A stretch of DNA of 25,986 nt from Clostridia bacterium (lineage in GTDB: Bacteria; Bacillota; Clostridia; TANB77; CAG-508), in assembly GCA_900758165.1 (NCBI GenBank), contig CAAEQN010000103.1, positions 1 to 25,986 of the forward strand, given 5' to 3'. Positions 1 to 6,675 of the stretch are shown piece by piece. Every line of letters begins with the position of its first letter. Position 1 is the stretch's first letter. A program made the translations under genes and the position numbers. The notes under the pieces were generated by a model that was given only the letters and a program-made list of their open reading frames with translations, ran no database searches and had not been told where the DNA came from.

Positions 1-138
1 AAAACACCAAAAGATAATCAAATAATACCAATAAAATGCTATAACGAACAAGCAGATTATTTCTACAGCAGACATAAAAATGGAGATAGTGTAATGCTAG
101 AAGGAATATTAGAAGATAATACTGTAATTGTAATATAA
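1..138 (+). CDS. C-terminal fragment, possible OB-fold (SSB-like) protein
   Basis: An open frame enters from the left edge and stops at TAA 136-138, giving 45 residues. The stretch IPIKCYNEQADYF followed by NGDSVMLEGIL resembles the late strands of a single-stranded-DNA-binding OB fold, where an IPI-type strand is followed by a GD-V-EG-L strand. This is a resemblance by eye only, and the start and domain core lie outside the window. A 13-nt near-palindrome (146-158) follows the stop, and then the first copy of the dispersed repeat. The presence of a gene end is fairly secure; its identity is not. Confidence 0.5.
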   Translation, partial: KTPKDNQIIPIKCYNEQADYFYSRHKNGDSVMLEGILEDNTVIVI

Positions 139-158
139 ATTTTGAGCATTTAAAATGC

Positions 159-206
159 GTCAAGTAAAAAGTTAAATTCAATTTTGTAAAGTAAATGCAG
201 CTTGTA
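159..206 (+). repeat. 48-nt dispersed repeat, copy 1
   Basis: This matches, without gaps, 1901-1948 on the same strand and 23524-23571 on the opposite strand. The approximate consensus opens with GTCAAGTGAAAAGTTAAATG and continues CAATTTTGTAAAGTAAATGC and AATTTGTA. It is made of two similar half units, AAAGTTAAATGCAATTTTGT and AAAGTAAATGCAATTTGTA. All three copies lie outside genes. The function is unknown; the two-repeat layout recalls transposase-binding ends of insertion sequences, which is inference. Confidence 0.75.
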
Positions 207-298
207 AGTAAAATGTATTAATTGCTATGTTTTGGAAATAATACCCGGAAATTTCATTTGAAATGCAACAAAAAATTTCATAAAAAACAAATGAACAG

Positions 299-327
299 TA
301 GACAGGAGTAAGTAAAACTCGTATAAT
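299..327 (+). promoter_or_regulatory. Possible sigma-A promoter of the 365 small ORF
   Basis: TAGACA at 299-304 is followed by 17 nt and a perfect TATAAT at 322-327. It lies 37 nt before the small reading frame starting at 365, which also has an AAAGGAG ribosome-binding site at 347-353. Confidence 0.4.
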
Positions 328-364
328 ATTTTTGACGAGAAAATATAAAGGAGTTTTAATACAA

Positions 365-430
365 ATGAATACTGTTCAAAAAAATAATAACATAACAAAG
401 AAACAAGTTCAAGAATTACTTGAAAATTGA
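365..430 (+). pseudogene. 21-aa ORF, probable frameshifted gene remnant
   Basis: ATG 365 follows a good Shine-Dalgarno (AAAGGAG, 347-353) and encodes MNTVQKNNNITKKQVQELLEN before TGA at 428-430. If one base at this stop is skipped, the reading continues as DAIVQDKKICKND and stops at 468-470, inside the -35 box of the infC promoter. With promoter-like and RBS sequences present but a very short product, this looks like the start of a decayed gene, or less likely a leader peptide. I do not recognise the family. Confidence 0.35.
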
Positions 431-466
431 CGCAATTGTGCAGGATAAAAAAATTTGTAAAAATGA

Positions 467-495
467 TTGACTTTATAAAAAATATGTAGTAAAAT
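467..495 (+). promoter_or_regulatory. Sigma-A promoter of infC-rpmI-rplT
   Basis: TTGACT at 467-472, a 17-nt spacer, and TAAAAT at 490-495. It predicts a transcript starting near 502 and therefore an untranslated leader of about 140 nt before infC. Confidence 0.8.
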
Positions 496-501
496 AATAA
501 T

Positions 502-640
502 GTTCAAGAAGAAGCAATCCACTTCTCACCTTAGCAGAGTAGCAAAAGGTAGAAATTTATTATTAAATTAAATATAAAATAATAATTAATGTGTGGGTTG
601 GCTTATTGAAGTCAATCTTATTTTTTTGGAGGTGTTTTTT
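502..640 (+). ncRNA. infC operon leader, probable L20-type ribosomal-protein leader
   Basis: The leader between the promoter and infC holds a paired segment near 509-527 (GAAG...CTTC), then ACCTT...AAGGT arms near 528-550, and ends in an intrinsic terminator just before the infC ribosome-binding site. In Bacillus subtilis the infC-rpmI-rplT leader is known to be bound by L20, which causes premature termination. The position, operon order and terminal attenuator here match that scheme. Assignment to the same RNA family is by position and partial sequence resemblance, not by a covariance search. Confidence 0.6.
598..627 (+). terminator. Attenuator hairpin in the infC leader
   Basis: TTGGCTT (598-604), loop ATTG, AAGTCAA (609-615), then a T-rich tract ending in seven T at 621-627. 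The T tract runs directly into the GGAGGTG ribosome-binding site (628-634), so termination here would leave infC untranscribed. Confidence 0.7.
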
Positions 641-1156
641 ATAAAACAAGAATTACTAATTAACGAAAGAATTAGAGCAAAAGAAGTACAATTAATTGGA
701 GCAAATGGAGAAAAATTAGGAGTAGTATCTTTAGAAACTGCACTAGATAAAGCTTATGAAGCTAAATTAGATTTAGTATTAGTTTCACCAAATGCTCAAC
801 CACCAGTTTGCAAACTTATGAATTATGGAAAATATAAGTTTGAACAAGCTAAAAAAGAAAAAGAGTCTAGAAAAAATCAAAAAACATTTGAATTAAAAGA
901 AATTAGGGTTACACCAAACATAGAACAACATGATTTTGATTTTAAAGCAAAAAATGCTAGAAAATTTTTAGAAGACGGAAATAAAGTTAAAATAACAGTT
1001 AGATTTAGAGGAAGAGAGCTAAATTATGTTAAAGCAGGAGAAGAAACTCTAAATGATTTTATAGAAAACTTATCTGATATAGCAAATGTAGAAAAGAAAC
1101 CATTATTAGAAGGTAAGAATATGTTTGTTATATTATCTAAAAAAACAGAAAAATAA
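641..1156 (+). CDS. infC: Translation initiation factor IF-3, AUA start
   Basis: IF-3 binds the 30S subunit, blocks premature 50S joining and checks start-codon and initiator-tRNA pairing. The 171-residue product has the N-terminal domain signature LLINERIRAKEVQLIG, then the lysine-rich linker around MNYGKYKFEQAKKEKESRK, and the C-terminal domain including KEIRVTPNIEQHDFDFKAK. No ATG, GTG or TTG lies at the correct position. The strong GGAGGTG (628-634) is followed six bases later by ATA at 641, immediately before KQELLINERIR. IF-3 rejects non-AUG starts, and infC of many bacteria uses AUU, AUC or AUA to regulate itself. A GTG at 593 in the same frame would add 16 atypical residues and is located in the leader hairpin, so I reject it. 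First gene of infC-rpmI-rplT. Confidence 0.95.
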   Translation: MKQELLINERIRAKEVQLIGANGEKLGVVSLETALDKAYEAKLDLVLVSPNAQPPVCKLMNYGKYKFEQAKKEKESRKNQKTFELKEIRVTPNIEQHDFDFKAKNARKFLEDGNKVKITVRFRGRELNYVKAGEETLNDFIENLSDIANVEKKPLLEGKNMFVILSKKTEK

Positions 1157-1184
1157 AATATTAAAATTAATTAAAGTAAATATT

Positions 1185-1207
1185 AATAGTTGTGTATAAC
1201 AGCTATT
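1185..1207 (+). promoter_or_regulatory. Hairpin between infC and rpmI
   Basis: AATAGTTGT (1185-1193), loop GTATA, ACAGCTATT (1199-1207): nine pairs including one G-U. It has no T tract, so it is more likely an mRNA processing or stability structure than a terminator. It lies 30 nt before the rpmI ribosome-binding site. Confidence 0.5.
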
Positions 1208-1251
1208 TATATATAAGGCAAAGCCAAAAAAACAATAAGGAGGAAATTATT

Positions 1252-1455
1252 ATGCCAAAATTAAAAACAAATAAAGCTGCTAAAAAAAGATATTCATACA
1301 CAGCAACTGGAAAAGTAAAAAGAACAAAATCTAACAGAAGACATTTATTAGCTAATAAAACACCAAGAGCTAAATCAAGAGGAAAAATACAAGATGCTTA
1401 TGCAGATAAAACATGCGAAGCAGGAATTAAAAGACTATTACCATATGGTAAATAA
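1252..1455 (+). CDS. rpmI: 50S ribosomal protein L35
   Basis: A 67-residue basic protein beginning MPKLKTNKAAKKRY, the standard L35 start, with KRTKSNRRHLL and the C-terminal IKRLLPYGK. L35 is a small protein of the large subunit. The start is fixed by AAGGAGG, eight bases before ATG 1252. A longer in-frame reading from 1192 would pass through the intercistronic hairpin and is not credible. It lies between infC and rplT, the universal order, and 27 nt separate it from rplT. Confidence 0.97.
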   Translation: MPKLKTNKAAKKRYSYTATGKVKRTKSNRRHLLANKTPRAKSRGKIQDAYADKTCEAGIKRLLPYGK

Positions 1456-1482
1456 AATAAAAGACTAGGAAGGTGAAGAAAA

Positions 1483-1836
1483 ATGGCAAGAGTTAAAACA
1501 GCAATAATTACTCGTAAAAAACATAATAAAGTATTAAAAAGAGCAAAAGGATATTATGGTGCAAAGCACTACAGATTTAGAATGGCTAAACAAGCTGTTA
1601 TGAAATCTGGAGCATACGCATATGTTGGAAGAAAAGACAAAAAGTCTAATTTCAGAAAATTATGGATAGCAAGAATAAATGCAGCAGCTAGAATGAATGG
1701 ATTGACATATAGCCAATTAATAAATGGATTAAAGAAAGCTAATGTTGTAATAAACAGAAAAATGTTAGCTGAAATGGCAGTATCAGATCCTGCAGCTTTT
1801 ACAAAAGTAGCTGAATTAGCAAAAAAAGCAAAATAA
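1483..1836 (+). CDS. rplT: 50S ribosomal protein L20
   Basis: 117 residues, the normal length. It opens MARVKTAIITRKKHNKVLKRAKGY with the long basic N-terminal extension that threads into 23S rRNA, and carries the globular segment LWIARINAAARMNGLTYSQLINGL. L20 is needed early in 50S assembly and in Firmicutes also represses its own operon through the leader, so the attenuator at 598-627 is its expected target. RBS AGGAAGGTG precedes ATG 1483. The gene ends the operon and is followed by an intrinsic terminator. Confidence 0.98.
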   Translation: MARVKTAIITRKKHNKVLKRAKGYYGAKHYRFRMAKQAVMKSGAYAYVGRKDKKSNFRKLWIARINAAARMNGLTYSQLINGLKKANVVINRKMLAEMAVSDPAAFTKVAELAKKAK

Positions 1837-1849
1837 TTTTAAATAAAGA

Positions 1850-1883
1850 AATTGTAGAATAGGTTATCTACAATTTTTTTTAT
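1850..1883 (+). terminator. Intrinsic terminator after rplT
   Basis: AATTGTAGA (1850-1858), an 8-nt loop, TCTACAATT (1867-1875), and a run of T through about 1880. It lies 14 nt after the rplT stop. Confidence 0.9.
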
Positions 1884-1900
1884 TTGAGAAGTGTTTTTTT

Positions 1901-1948
1901 GTCAAGTGAAAAGTTAAAAGTAACTTTGTAAAGTAGATACAATCTGTA
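1901..1948 (+). repeat. 48-nt dispersed repeat, copy 2
   Basis: Ungapped match to 159-206 and to the reverse complement of 23524-23571. GTCAAGTGAAAAGTTAAA is identical to copy 3 over the first 18 bases, and TTTGTAAAGTA is shared with copy 1. This is the most diverged copy in the middle. It lies between the rplT terminator and tcdA. Confidence 0.75.
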
Positions 1949-2020
1949 TGATAAAAAGCAAGCAATAAGAAGTAATTTTTTCAAAATTCATATAAAATTA
2001 TATGTTTGGACTAGAAAATA

Positions 2021-2029
2021 TGATATAAT
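2021..2029 (+). promoter_or_regulatory. Extended -10 promoter of tcdA
   Basis: TGATATAAT contains the TGn extension and a perfect TATAAT at 2024-2029. No good -35 lies at 16-18 nt upstream, which is usual for extended -10 promoters. Transcription would start about 25 nt before the ATG. Confidence 0.5.
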
Positions 2030-2062
2030 AAAAACATAAAATTATTGAAAGAAGAAGAAAAT

Positions 2063-2755
2063 ATGAATGAATGGTTAGAAAGAGAAGAATTATTAATAGG
2101 CAAAGAAAATATAGAAAAATTAAATAACTCAAAAGTCGCAATATTTGGATGTGGCGGGGTAGGCTCATATACATTAGAAGCATTAGTAAGAGCTGGAGTA
2201 GGAAACATTGTGCTAGTAGATAACGATATTGTAGATATAACTAATATCAATAGACAGTTAATTGCGGACACAACAACGATAGGACAAGATAAAGTAGAAA
2301 TAGCTAAACAAAGAGCTTTAAAAATAAATCCAAATATAAATATAGAAACACATAAAGTTTTTTATGATGAAAATTATAACGATTTAATAAAAACTGATTA
2401 TACATATATTGTAGATGCTATAGATTCAGTAAAATCAAAGATATCATTAATAAAAGAAGCACATAACAAAAATATAAAAATAATATCTGCAATGGGAATG
2501 GGAAATAAACTTGATCCGACAAAGATAGAAGTTTCGGATATCAGCAAAACATCAGTATGCCCACTGGCAAAAGTAGTGAGAAAGAGATTAAAAGAAATTG
2601 GAATAATACATACAAAAGTGGTTTATTCAAAAGAAATTCCAGATAGAAAAGATAAAAGTGAAGAAAATAAAAGAACAACAGCAAGTATAAGCTTTATGCC
2701 ATCAGTAGGAGGCTTGATAATAGCAAGCCAAATTGTAAGAGATATTATAACTTAA
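2063..2755 (+). CDS. tcdA: tRNA threonylcarbamoyladenosine dehydratase
   Basis: TcdA (CsdL/YgdL family) uses ATP to cyclise t6A at position 37 of ANN-decoding tRNAs into ct6A. The product is an E1/ThiF/MoeB-type adenylating protein: the Rossmann nucleotide loop GCGGVGSYTLEALVRAGVG is near residues 29-47, followed by LVDNDIVDITNINRQL, which supplies the ATP-binding arginine, and QDKVEIAKQRA. The C-terminal CPLAKVVRKRLKEIGI and a closing SISFMPSVGGLIIAS strand are typical of this subfamily. ATG 2063 (MNEWLEREELLIG) is chosen because the family starts there; a TTG at 2045 would add six residues. The Shine-Dalgarno is weak (GAAAGAAG). It appears to be transcribed alone. MtaB, which also acts on t6A37, is encoded 2.5 kb downstream. 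Confidence 0.92.
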   Translation: MNEWLEREELLIGKENIEKLNNSKVAIFGCGGVGSYTLEALVRAGVGNIVLVDNDIVDITNINRQLIADTTTIGQDKVEIAKQRALKINPNINIETHKVFYDENYNDLIKTDYTYIVDAIDSVKSKISLIKEAHNKNIKIISAMGMGNKLDPTKIEVSDISKTSVCPLAKVVRKRLKEIGIIHTKVVYSKEIPDRKDKSEENKRTTASISFMPSVGGLIIASQIVRDIIT

Positions 2756-2772
2756 AAAATATAATTATGATT

Positions 2773-2811
2773 AAAAGAATGCAAAATATTTTTTATATTT
2801 TGCATTCTTTT
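2773..2811 (+). terminator. Strong hairpin terminator after tcdA
   Basis: A 17-bp perfect stem, AAAAGAATGCAAAATAT (2773-2789) with ATATTTTGCATTCTTTT (2795-2811), around a loop of T. The A and T tracts on both sides mean it could also work on the opposite strand. Confidence 0.9.
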
Positions 2812-2839
2812 AGCATGTTTAAATTCTTATTTTATAATA
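2812..2839 (+). promoter_or_regulatory. Candidate forespore-type promoter of the spoVA operon
   Basis: GCATG at 2813-2817 followed 15 nt later by TATAATA (2833-2839). These resemble the sigma-G boxes (GHATR and CATnHTA) with one mismatch in the -10, but TATAAT is also a plain sigma-A -10 and the spacing is somewhat short. SpoVA genes are expected to be forespore-expressed. Weak support. Confidence 0.25.
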
Positions 2840-2907
2840 AATTTTGCATAATTTATCTAAAAAAGGAAAAGATATTTTTAATAAACAAAAATGGAGGTTA
2901 TTTTTTT

Positions 2908-3114
2908 ATGGAAAAACATTTAATGATAACAGGAACTTCTACAGTTTCATGGAAAGACGCAATTGTACAAACGATAGAGGAAGCTGCAAAAACACTAGAC
3001 TACTTAACAGGTGTAAAAATAATAAACCAAAGAGCAAAAATAAACGGAAAGAAAATAAGTGAGTACTATGTGGATTTAGACTTAAGCTTTATGATTGATA
3101 GAGATAGAGATTAG
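2908..3114 (+). CDS. Dodecin-like small protein
   Basis: A 68-residue protein with the beta-alpha-beta-beta layout of dodecins: a first strand LMITGTSTVSW, a helix KDAIVQTIEEAAKTLDYL, then GVKIINQRAKINGKKISEYYVDLDLSFMI. Dodecins assemble as hollow dodecamers that store flavins or related cofactors. The tryptophan that stacks on flavin in the archaeal proteins (in a DWFEV context) is not conserved here (DYLTGV), so the ligand may differ. ATG 2908 is fixed by GGAGGT at 2893-2898. Only 8 nt separate it from spoVAC, so it is probably part of the spoVA transcript, which suggests a spore-related role (inference). Confidence 0.8.
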   Translation: MEKHLMITGTSTVSWKDAIVQTIEEAAKTLDYLTGVKIINQRAKINGKKISEYYVDLDLSFMIDRDRD

Positions 3115-3122
3115 GAGGAAAT

Positions 3123-3563
3123 ATGGAACAAATAAATACACCAAAAGAATACAATGAATATGTAAATCAAAAATCACCGAATTCACCAATATTAAAAAAT
3201 TGCATAAATGCTTTTTTGATAGGTGGATTAATATGCTCCATAGGACAAATAATTATGGACTATTGCATGTATAAAGGAATGGATTTTACGTTGGCATCAA
3301 CAGTTGTTGCAATAGCATTAATAGCTATATCTGCAATATTAACTGGACTTAATTTATTTAATAAAATAGGTAAAATAGCAGGAGCAGGTTCTTTAGTTCC
3401 AATAACAGGTTTTGCTAATTCTATAGTTTCTCCTGCTATTGAGTATAAATCGGAAGGTTATGTTATGGGAGTAGGAGGAAAGATGTTTACTGTTGCAGGA
3501 CCAGTATTAGTATTTGGAATTTCCACGTCAGTAATTATAGGAATAATAGCAGCAATATTCTAA
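3123..3563 (+). CDS. spoVAC: Stage V sporulation protein AC
   Basis: A 146-residue membrane protein of the SpoVA channel, which moves calcium dipicolinate into the developing spore and releases it at germination. In Bacillus subtilis SpoVAC behaves as a mechanosensitive channel subunit. Hydrophobic segments lie at about 27-47, 57-78 and 120-146. Between them is the re-entrant-looking GAGSLVPITGFANS motif (87-100), which SpoVAE in this window repeats as GAGATVPLTGFGAN. The start is ATG 3123 after TTAGGAGG. First of three spoVA genes (C, D, E); spoVAA, AB, AEA and AF are not here, which is usual for clostridia. Confidence 0.95.
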   Translation: MEQINTPKEYNEYVNQKSPNSPILKNCINAFLIGGLICSIGQIIMDYCMYKGMDFTLASTVVAIALIAISAILTGLNLFNKIGKIAGAGSLVPITGFANSIVSPAIEYKSEGYVMGVGGKMFTVAGPVLVFGISTSVIIGIIAAIF

Positions 3564-3662
3564 TAAAAATTAGATACTAAATTTGAAACACTAGAATTAG
3601 AAAATAAAAATCTAATAATAAAATTATGAGAGATACAATGTCAAATTAAAAGGAGGAAAATT

Positions 3663-4667
3663 TTGAAAAGAATAGGTAAACAAACAATAAGCTTTGATAC
3701 TCCACCTGTAATAATAGGAACTGCATCAATAGTTGGACCCAAAGAAGCAGATGGACCAATGGCAAAATATTTTGATAAATGTTTAGAAGATGAATTTTGG
3801 GGAGAAAAATCTTGGGAAAAAGCAGAAAGTAAAATAATAAAAGAAACAGTAAATTTAGCTATAGCAAAATCTAATTTAGCAAACACAGATATAGATTATT
3901 GCTTTTCAGGAGATTTGTTAAACCAATGCATATCATCTAATTTTGGATTAAGAGAAACAAATATACCATATTTTGGAATGTTTGGAGCATGTTCAACATT
4001 TGTAGAAAGTATGTGTGTAGGTTCTGTATTTGTAGAAGGACACGGTGCAAACAATGTAATATGTGCAACTTCAAGTCATTTTTGTAGTGCGGAAAAACAG
4101 TTTAGATTTCCACTAGAACTTGGAACACAAAGAACACCAACAGCACAATGGACAGTAACTGGAGCAGGTGCAGCAATACTATCTTCAACAGGCGAAGGAC
4201 CATATATAACCAATATAACTCCCGGAAAAATTATTGATATGGGAATAAAAGATGCAAACAATATGGGAGCTGCAATGGCACCTGCAGCATTAGATACTTT
4301 AATTACTCATTTTCAAGATACAGGGAGAAAGCCAAGTTATTATGATGCAATAATAACTGGAGATTTAGGACATGTGGGAAAAGGAATTTTGTCAGAAATG
4401 GCACAATCAAAAGGATATAATATTAACGCAAATTACAACGACTGTGGAGTATTAATGTTTGATAAAGAAAAACAAGACACACATGCTGGTGGAAGTGGAT
4501 GTGCATGTATTGCAACAATCTTTTCTGGATACTTTTATAAACAGTTAAAAGAAAAAAAGATAAAGAAATTATTACTTATGGCTACAGGAGCATTAATGAA
4601 TTCTACAAGTATGCAACAAGGAGAAACAATACCAGGAATAGCTCATGCTATATCAATAGAAATCTAG
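3663..4667 (+). CDS. spoVAD: Stage V sporulation protein AD
   Basis: A 334-residue soluble protein close to the Bacillus length of about 338. SpoVAD has a thiolase/ketoacyl-synthase fold but works as the dipicolinic-acid-binding component of the SpoVA complex at the spore inner membrane. Visible family marks are TPPVIIGTASIVGPKEADGP at the N-terminus, FGMFGACSTFVES with a cysteine at residue 110 in the thiolase nucleophile position, GDLGHVGKGIL, and HAGGSGCACIATIFSGY near the end. The start is TTG 3663, the only plausible one, seven bases after AAAGGAGG. A 99-nt gap with no clear terminator separates it from spoVAC. Confidence 0.96.
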   Translation: MKRIGKQTISFDTPPVIIGTASIVGPKEADGPMAKYFDKCLEDEFWGEKSWEKAESKIIKETVNLAIAKSNLANTDIDYCFSGDLLNQCISSNFGLRETNIPYFGMFGACSTFVESMCVGSVFVEGHGANNVICATSSHFCSAEKQFRFPLELGTQRTPTAQWTVTGAGAAILSSTGEGPYITNITPGKIIDMGIKDANNMGAAMAPAALDTLITHFQDTGRKPSYYDAIITGDLGHVGKGILSEMAQSKGYNINANYNDCGVLMFDKEKQDTHAGGSGCACIATIFSGYFYKQLKEKKIKKLLLMATGALMNSTSMQQGETIPGIAHAISIEI

Positions 4668-4718
4668 TAAACAAAATATTTATAAATACAATTTTGCAAA
4701 AAAGAAAGGATATAAATT

Positions 4719-5105
4719 ATGGGATTTATACAAAGTATTGACTGGATGCAATTATTAAGGTGCTTTATAATAGGAGGAATAATATGTATAATAGGGCAAA
4801 TTTTATTAGATAAAACAAAGCTTACTCCGGCTAGAATATTAGTGATTTTTGTTACAGCAGGTGGAATACTTGGGGGACTTGGAATATATAAATATTTAAT
4901 AGATTTTGCTGGGGCAGGTGCAACAGTTCCTCTTACAGGATTTGGTGCAAATCTTGCAAAAGGTGCTATTGATTCTGTAAAAGAAATAGGATTATTAGGA
5001 GCTTTTATAGGAGGAATAAAAGCAGCAGCGGGAGGAATAACAGCAGCAATATTCTTTGGCTATTTAGCATCTCTAATTGCAAAACCTAAAATAAAAAAAC
5101 AATAA
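4719..5105 (+). CDS. spoVAE: Stage V sporulation protein AE (AEB type)
   Basis: A 128-residue membrane protein distantly similar to SpoVAC in the same operon. Segments are hydrophobic at about 12-30, 38-58 and 100-120, with GAGATVPLTGFGANLAKGAID at about 65-85 between them. In Bacillus this corresponds to SpoVAEB, a channel subunit working with SpoVAC and SpoVAD. RBS AAAGAAAGGA precedes ATG 4719. It ends the operon and is followed by a nested hairpin at 5117-5194. Confidence 0.94.
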   Translation: MGFIQSIDWMQLLRCFIIGGIICIIGQILLDKTKLTPARILVIFVTAGGILGGLGIYKYLIDFAGAGATVPLTGFGANLAKGAIDSVKEIGLLGAFIGGIKAAAGGITAAIFFGYLASLIAKPKIKKQ

Positions 5106-5116
5106 AAATAATATTT

Positions 5117-5194
5117 AAATAAGAGGTATAAATAATACTGGATTCAAAAAAGTAAGATACTTTTTCGGTTCAATTAAAAAAATACCTCTTATTT
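5117..5194 (+). terminator. Nested hairpin ending the spoVA operon
   Basis: Outer arms AAATAAGAGGTAT (5117-5129) and ATACCTCTTATTT (5182-5194) pair over 13 bases. Inside lies a second hairpin, AAAAAGTA, loop AGA, TACTTTTT. The trailing T content is moderate. It is probably a terminator, but the 78-nt size with perfect terminal inverted repeats would also fit a tiny miniature element. Confidence 0.6.
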
Positions 5195-5195
5195 A

Positions 5196-5224
5196 TTGCA
5201 AATTAACATAAATAATGCTAAAAT
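5196..5224 (+). promoter_or_regulatory. Sigma-A promoter of mtaB
   Basis: TTGCAA at 5196-5201, 17-nt spacer, TAAAAT at 5219-5224 preceded by a TGn extension (5216-5218). Confidence 0.65.
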
Positions 5225-5272
5225 AGTACATAGCATTTTACAAAATGGAGTAAGGAAGGAATAATAGTAATA

Positions 5273-6611
5273 ATGAAAAAAACAGTAGCTTTTTATACAT
5301 TACGGTTGCAAGGTAAACCAATACGAAACAAATGCAATGGAGCAACAATTTATAAATAGTGGATATGAAACAGTAAAAAATAGTCAAAAGGCAGATATAT
5401 ATGTAGTAAATACATGTTCTGTAACAAATATGGCAGAAAGAAAGTCTAGACAAATGTTAAGACGTGTAAAAGAAATAAATCCAAGCTCTATTATTGTTGT
5501 ATGTGGATGTTATGCACAAGTTGCCAAAGATGAGCTATGCCAAATTCCAGAGATAAATATAATATTAGGAATAAATGAAAAAAATAATATTGTAAAGATT
5601 GTAGAAGATTATATAAAAAGAGAAGAAAATAAAAAAGAAGCAGAGGTTTCAGATGTTTTATTTCAAAAAGAGTTTATAGATTTTGGAGATGTTACATATA
5701 CTGAAAAAAATAGAGCTGTAATAAAAGTGCAAGATGGATGCAATATGTTTTGCTCATATTGCATAATACCCTATGCAAGAGGTAGAATAAGAAGCAGAAA
5801 AATAGAAAGTGTTGTATCAGAAATTACGAAAATTGCAAAGCAGGATATAAAAGAGGTTGTAATAACAGGAATACATGTAGCTTCCTATGGAAAAGATTTT
5901 GATAAAGAAAATGATCAAAAAAACAAAATAAGATTAATAGATTTATTAGAAGCAATAAATAAAATAGATGGAATAGAGAGAATTAGATTAAGCTCATTAG
6001 AGCCAACTTTAATAAATAAAGAATTTGTAGAAAGACTATCAAAACTAGAAAAAATATGTGATCACTTTCATTTATCTTTACAAAGTGGCTGTGATGAAAC
6101 ATTAAAAAGAATGAATAGAAAATATACAACAAAGCAATACAAAGAAGCGGTAGAACTTTTAAAAGAGTATTATCCAGATGCAAGCTTTACAACAGATGTA
6201 ATAGTTGGATTTCCAGGAGAGACAGAAGAAGAGTTTGAAAAAACATATCAATTTTTAAAAGAAATAAATTTTTACAAAATGCATGTTTTTAAATACTCTC
6301 AAAGAAGAGGAACAGTTGCAGAAAAAATGCCAAATCAAATAGATGGCAATATTAAAGAGATAAGAAGCAACAGGTTAATAGAACTATCAGAACAAAATGA
6401 GAATAACCATAATTTAAAATACATAGGAAAAACAGTAAAAGTATTATTTGAAGAATTTGAAAATGGATATTTTAAGGGCCATACTACAAATTATATAGTA
6501 GTAAAAGTTCCAGAGAAAGAAGAAAACTCGAGATATTTTGTAAATCAAATAATACCGGTAAAAATAACAGACAATACGAAAGAAAGAGAATTAATAGGAA
6601 AAATAAATTGA
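5273..6611 (+). CDS. mtaB: tRNA t6A37 methylthiotransferase MtaB, apparent +1 frameshift at 5303
   Basis: MtaB is a radical-SAM enzyme with two 4Fe-4S clusters that converts t6A37 to ms2t6A37 in ANN-decoding tRNAs. From ATG 5273 the reading is MKKTVAFYTL, then C 5303 breaks the frame. Removing it gives GCKVNQYETNAMEQQF, the exact family continuation, merging with a 424-residue open frame from ATG 5337. The rest is intact: CSVTNMAERKSRQMLRR, CGCYAQ, the radical-SAM triad CNMFCSYCIIPYARG, SLQSGCDETLKRMNRKY, and a C-terminal TRAM-like domain. The restored protein is about 445 residues, normal for MtaB. As written, either the first cluster cysteine (in GCKVN) is lost or expression needs frameshifting. 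A sequencing or assembly error is a real alternative. A Shine-Dalgarno-like GGAAGGA lies at 5254-5260. Confidence 0.85.
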
Positions 6612-6635
6612 CAAATTAATTTTAAATGTTAAAAT
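6608..6635 (+). promoter_or_regulatory. Sigma-A promoter of alaS
   Basis: TTGACA at 6608-6613 overlaps the mtaB stop codon, followed by 16 nt and TAAAAT at 6630-6635 with TGT before it. The leader to alaS is only about 35 nt, so there is no room for a T-box. Confidence 0.6.
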
Positions 6636-6675
6636 TATTATAAAATAAAACAGAATATAAAAGAAGGAGAACTAA

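Noticed and set aside
593..640. GTG at 593 as the infC start
   Set aside because: It lies within the attenuator hairpin, adds residues absent from IF-3 proteins, and the strong ribosome-binding site is downstream of it.
1192..1251. N-terminal extension of rpmI
   Set aside because: The in-frame upstream codons pass through an intercistronic hairpin, and the canonical L35 start MPKLKTNKAA has its own strong ribosome-binding site.
2767..2907. Extended start for the dodecin-like gene
   Set aside because: The frame would begin inside the tcdA terminator hairpin, and AT-rich hydrophobic residues from it do not belong to the dodecin fold; GGAGGT precedes ATG 2908.
6612..6675. T-box or other riboswitch before alaS
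   Set aside because: The leader from the predicted start is only about 35 nt, and no T-box core sequence is present.
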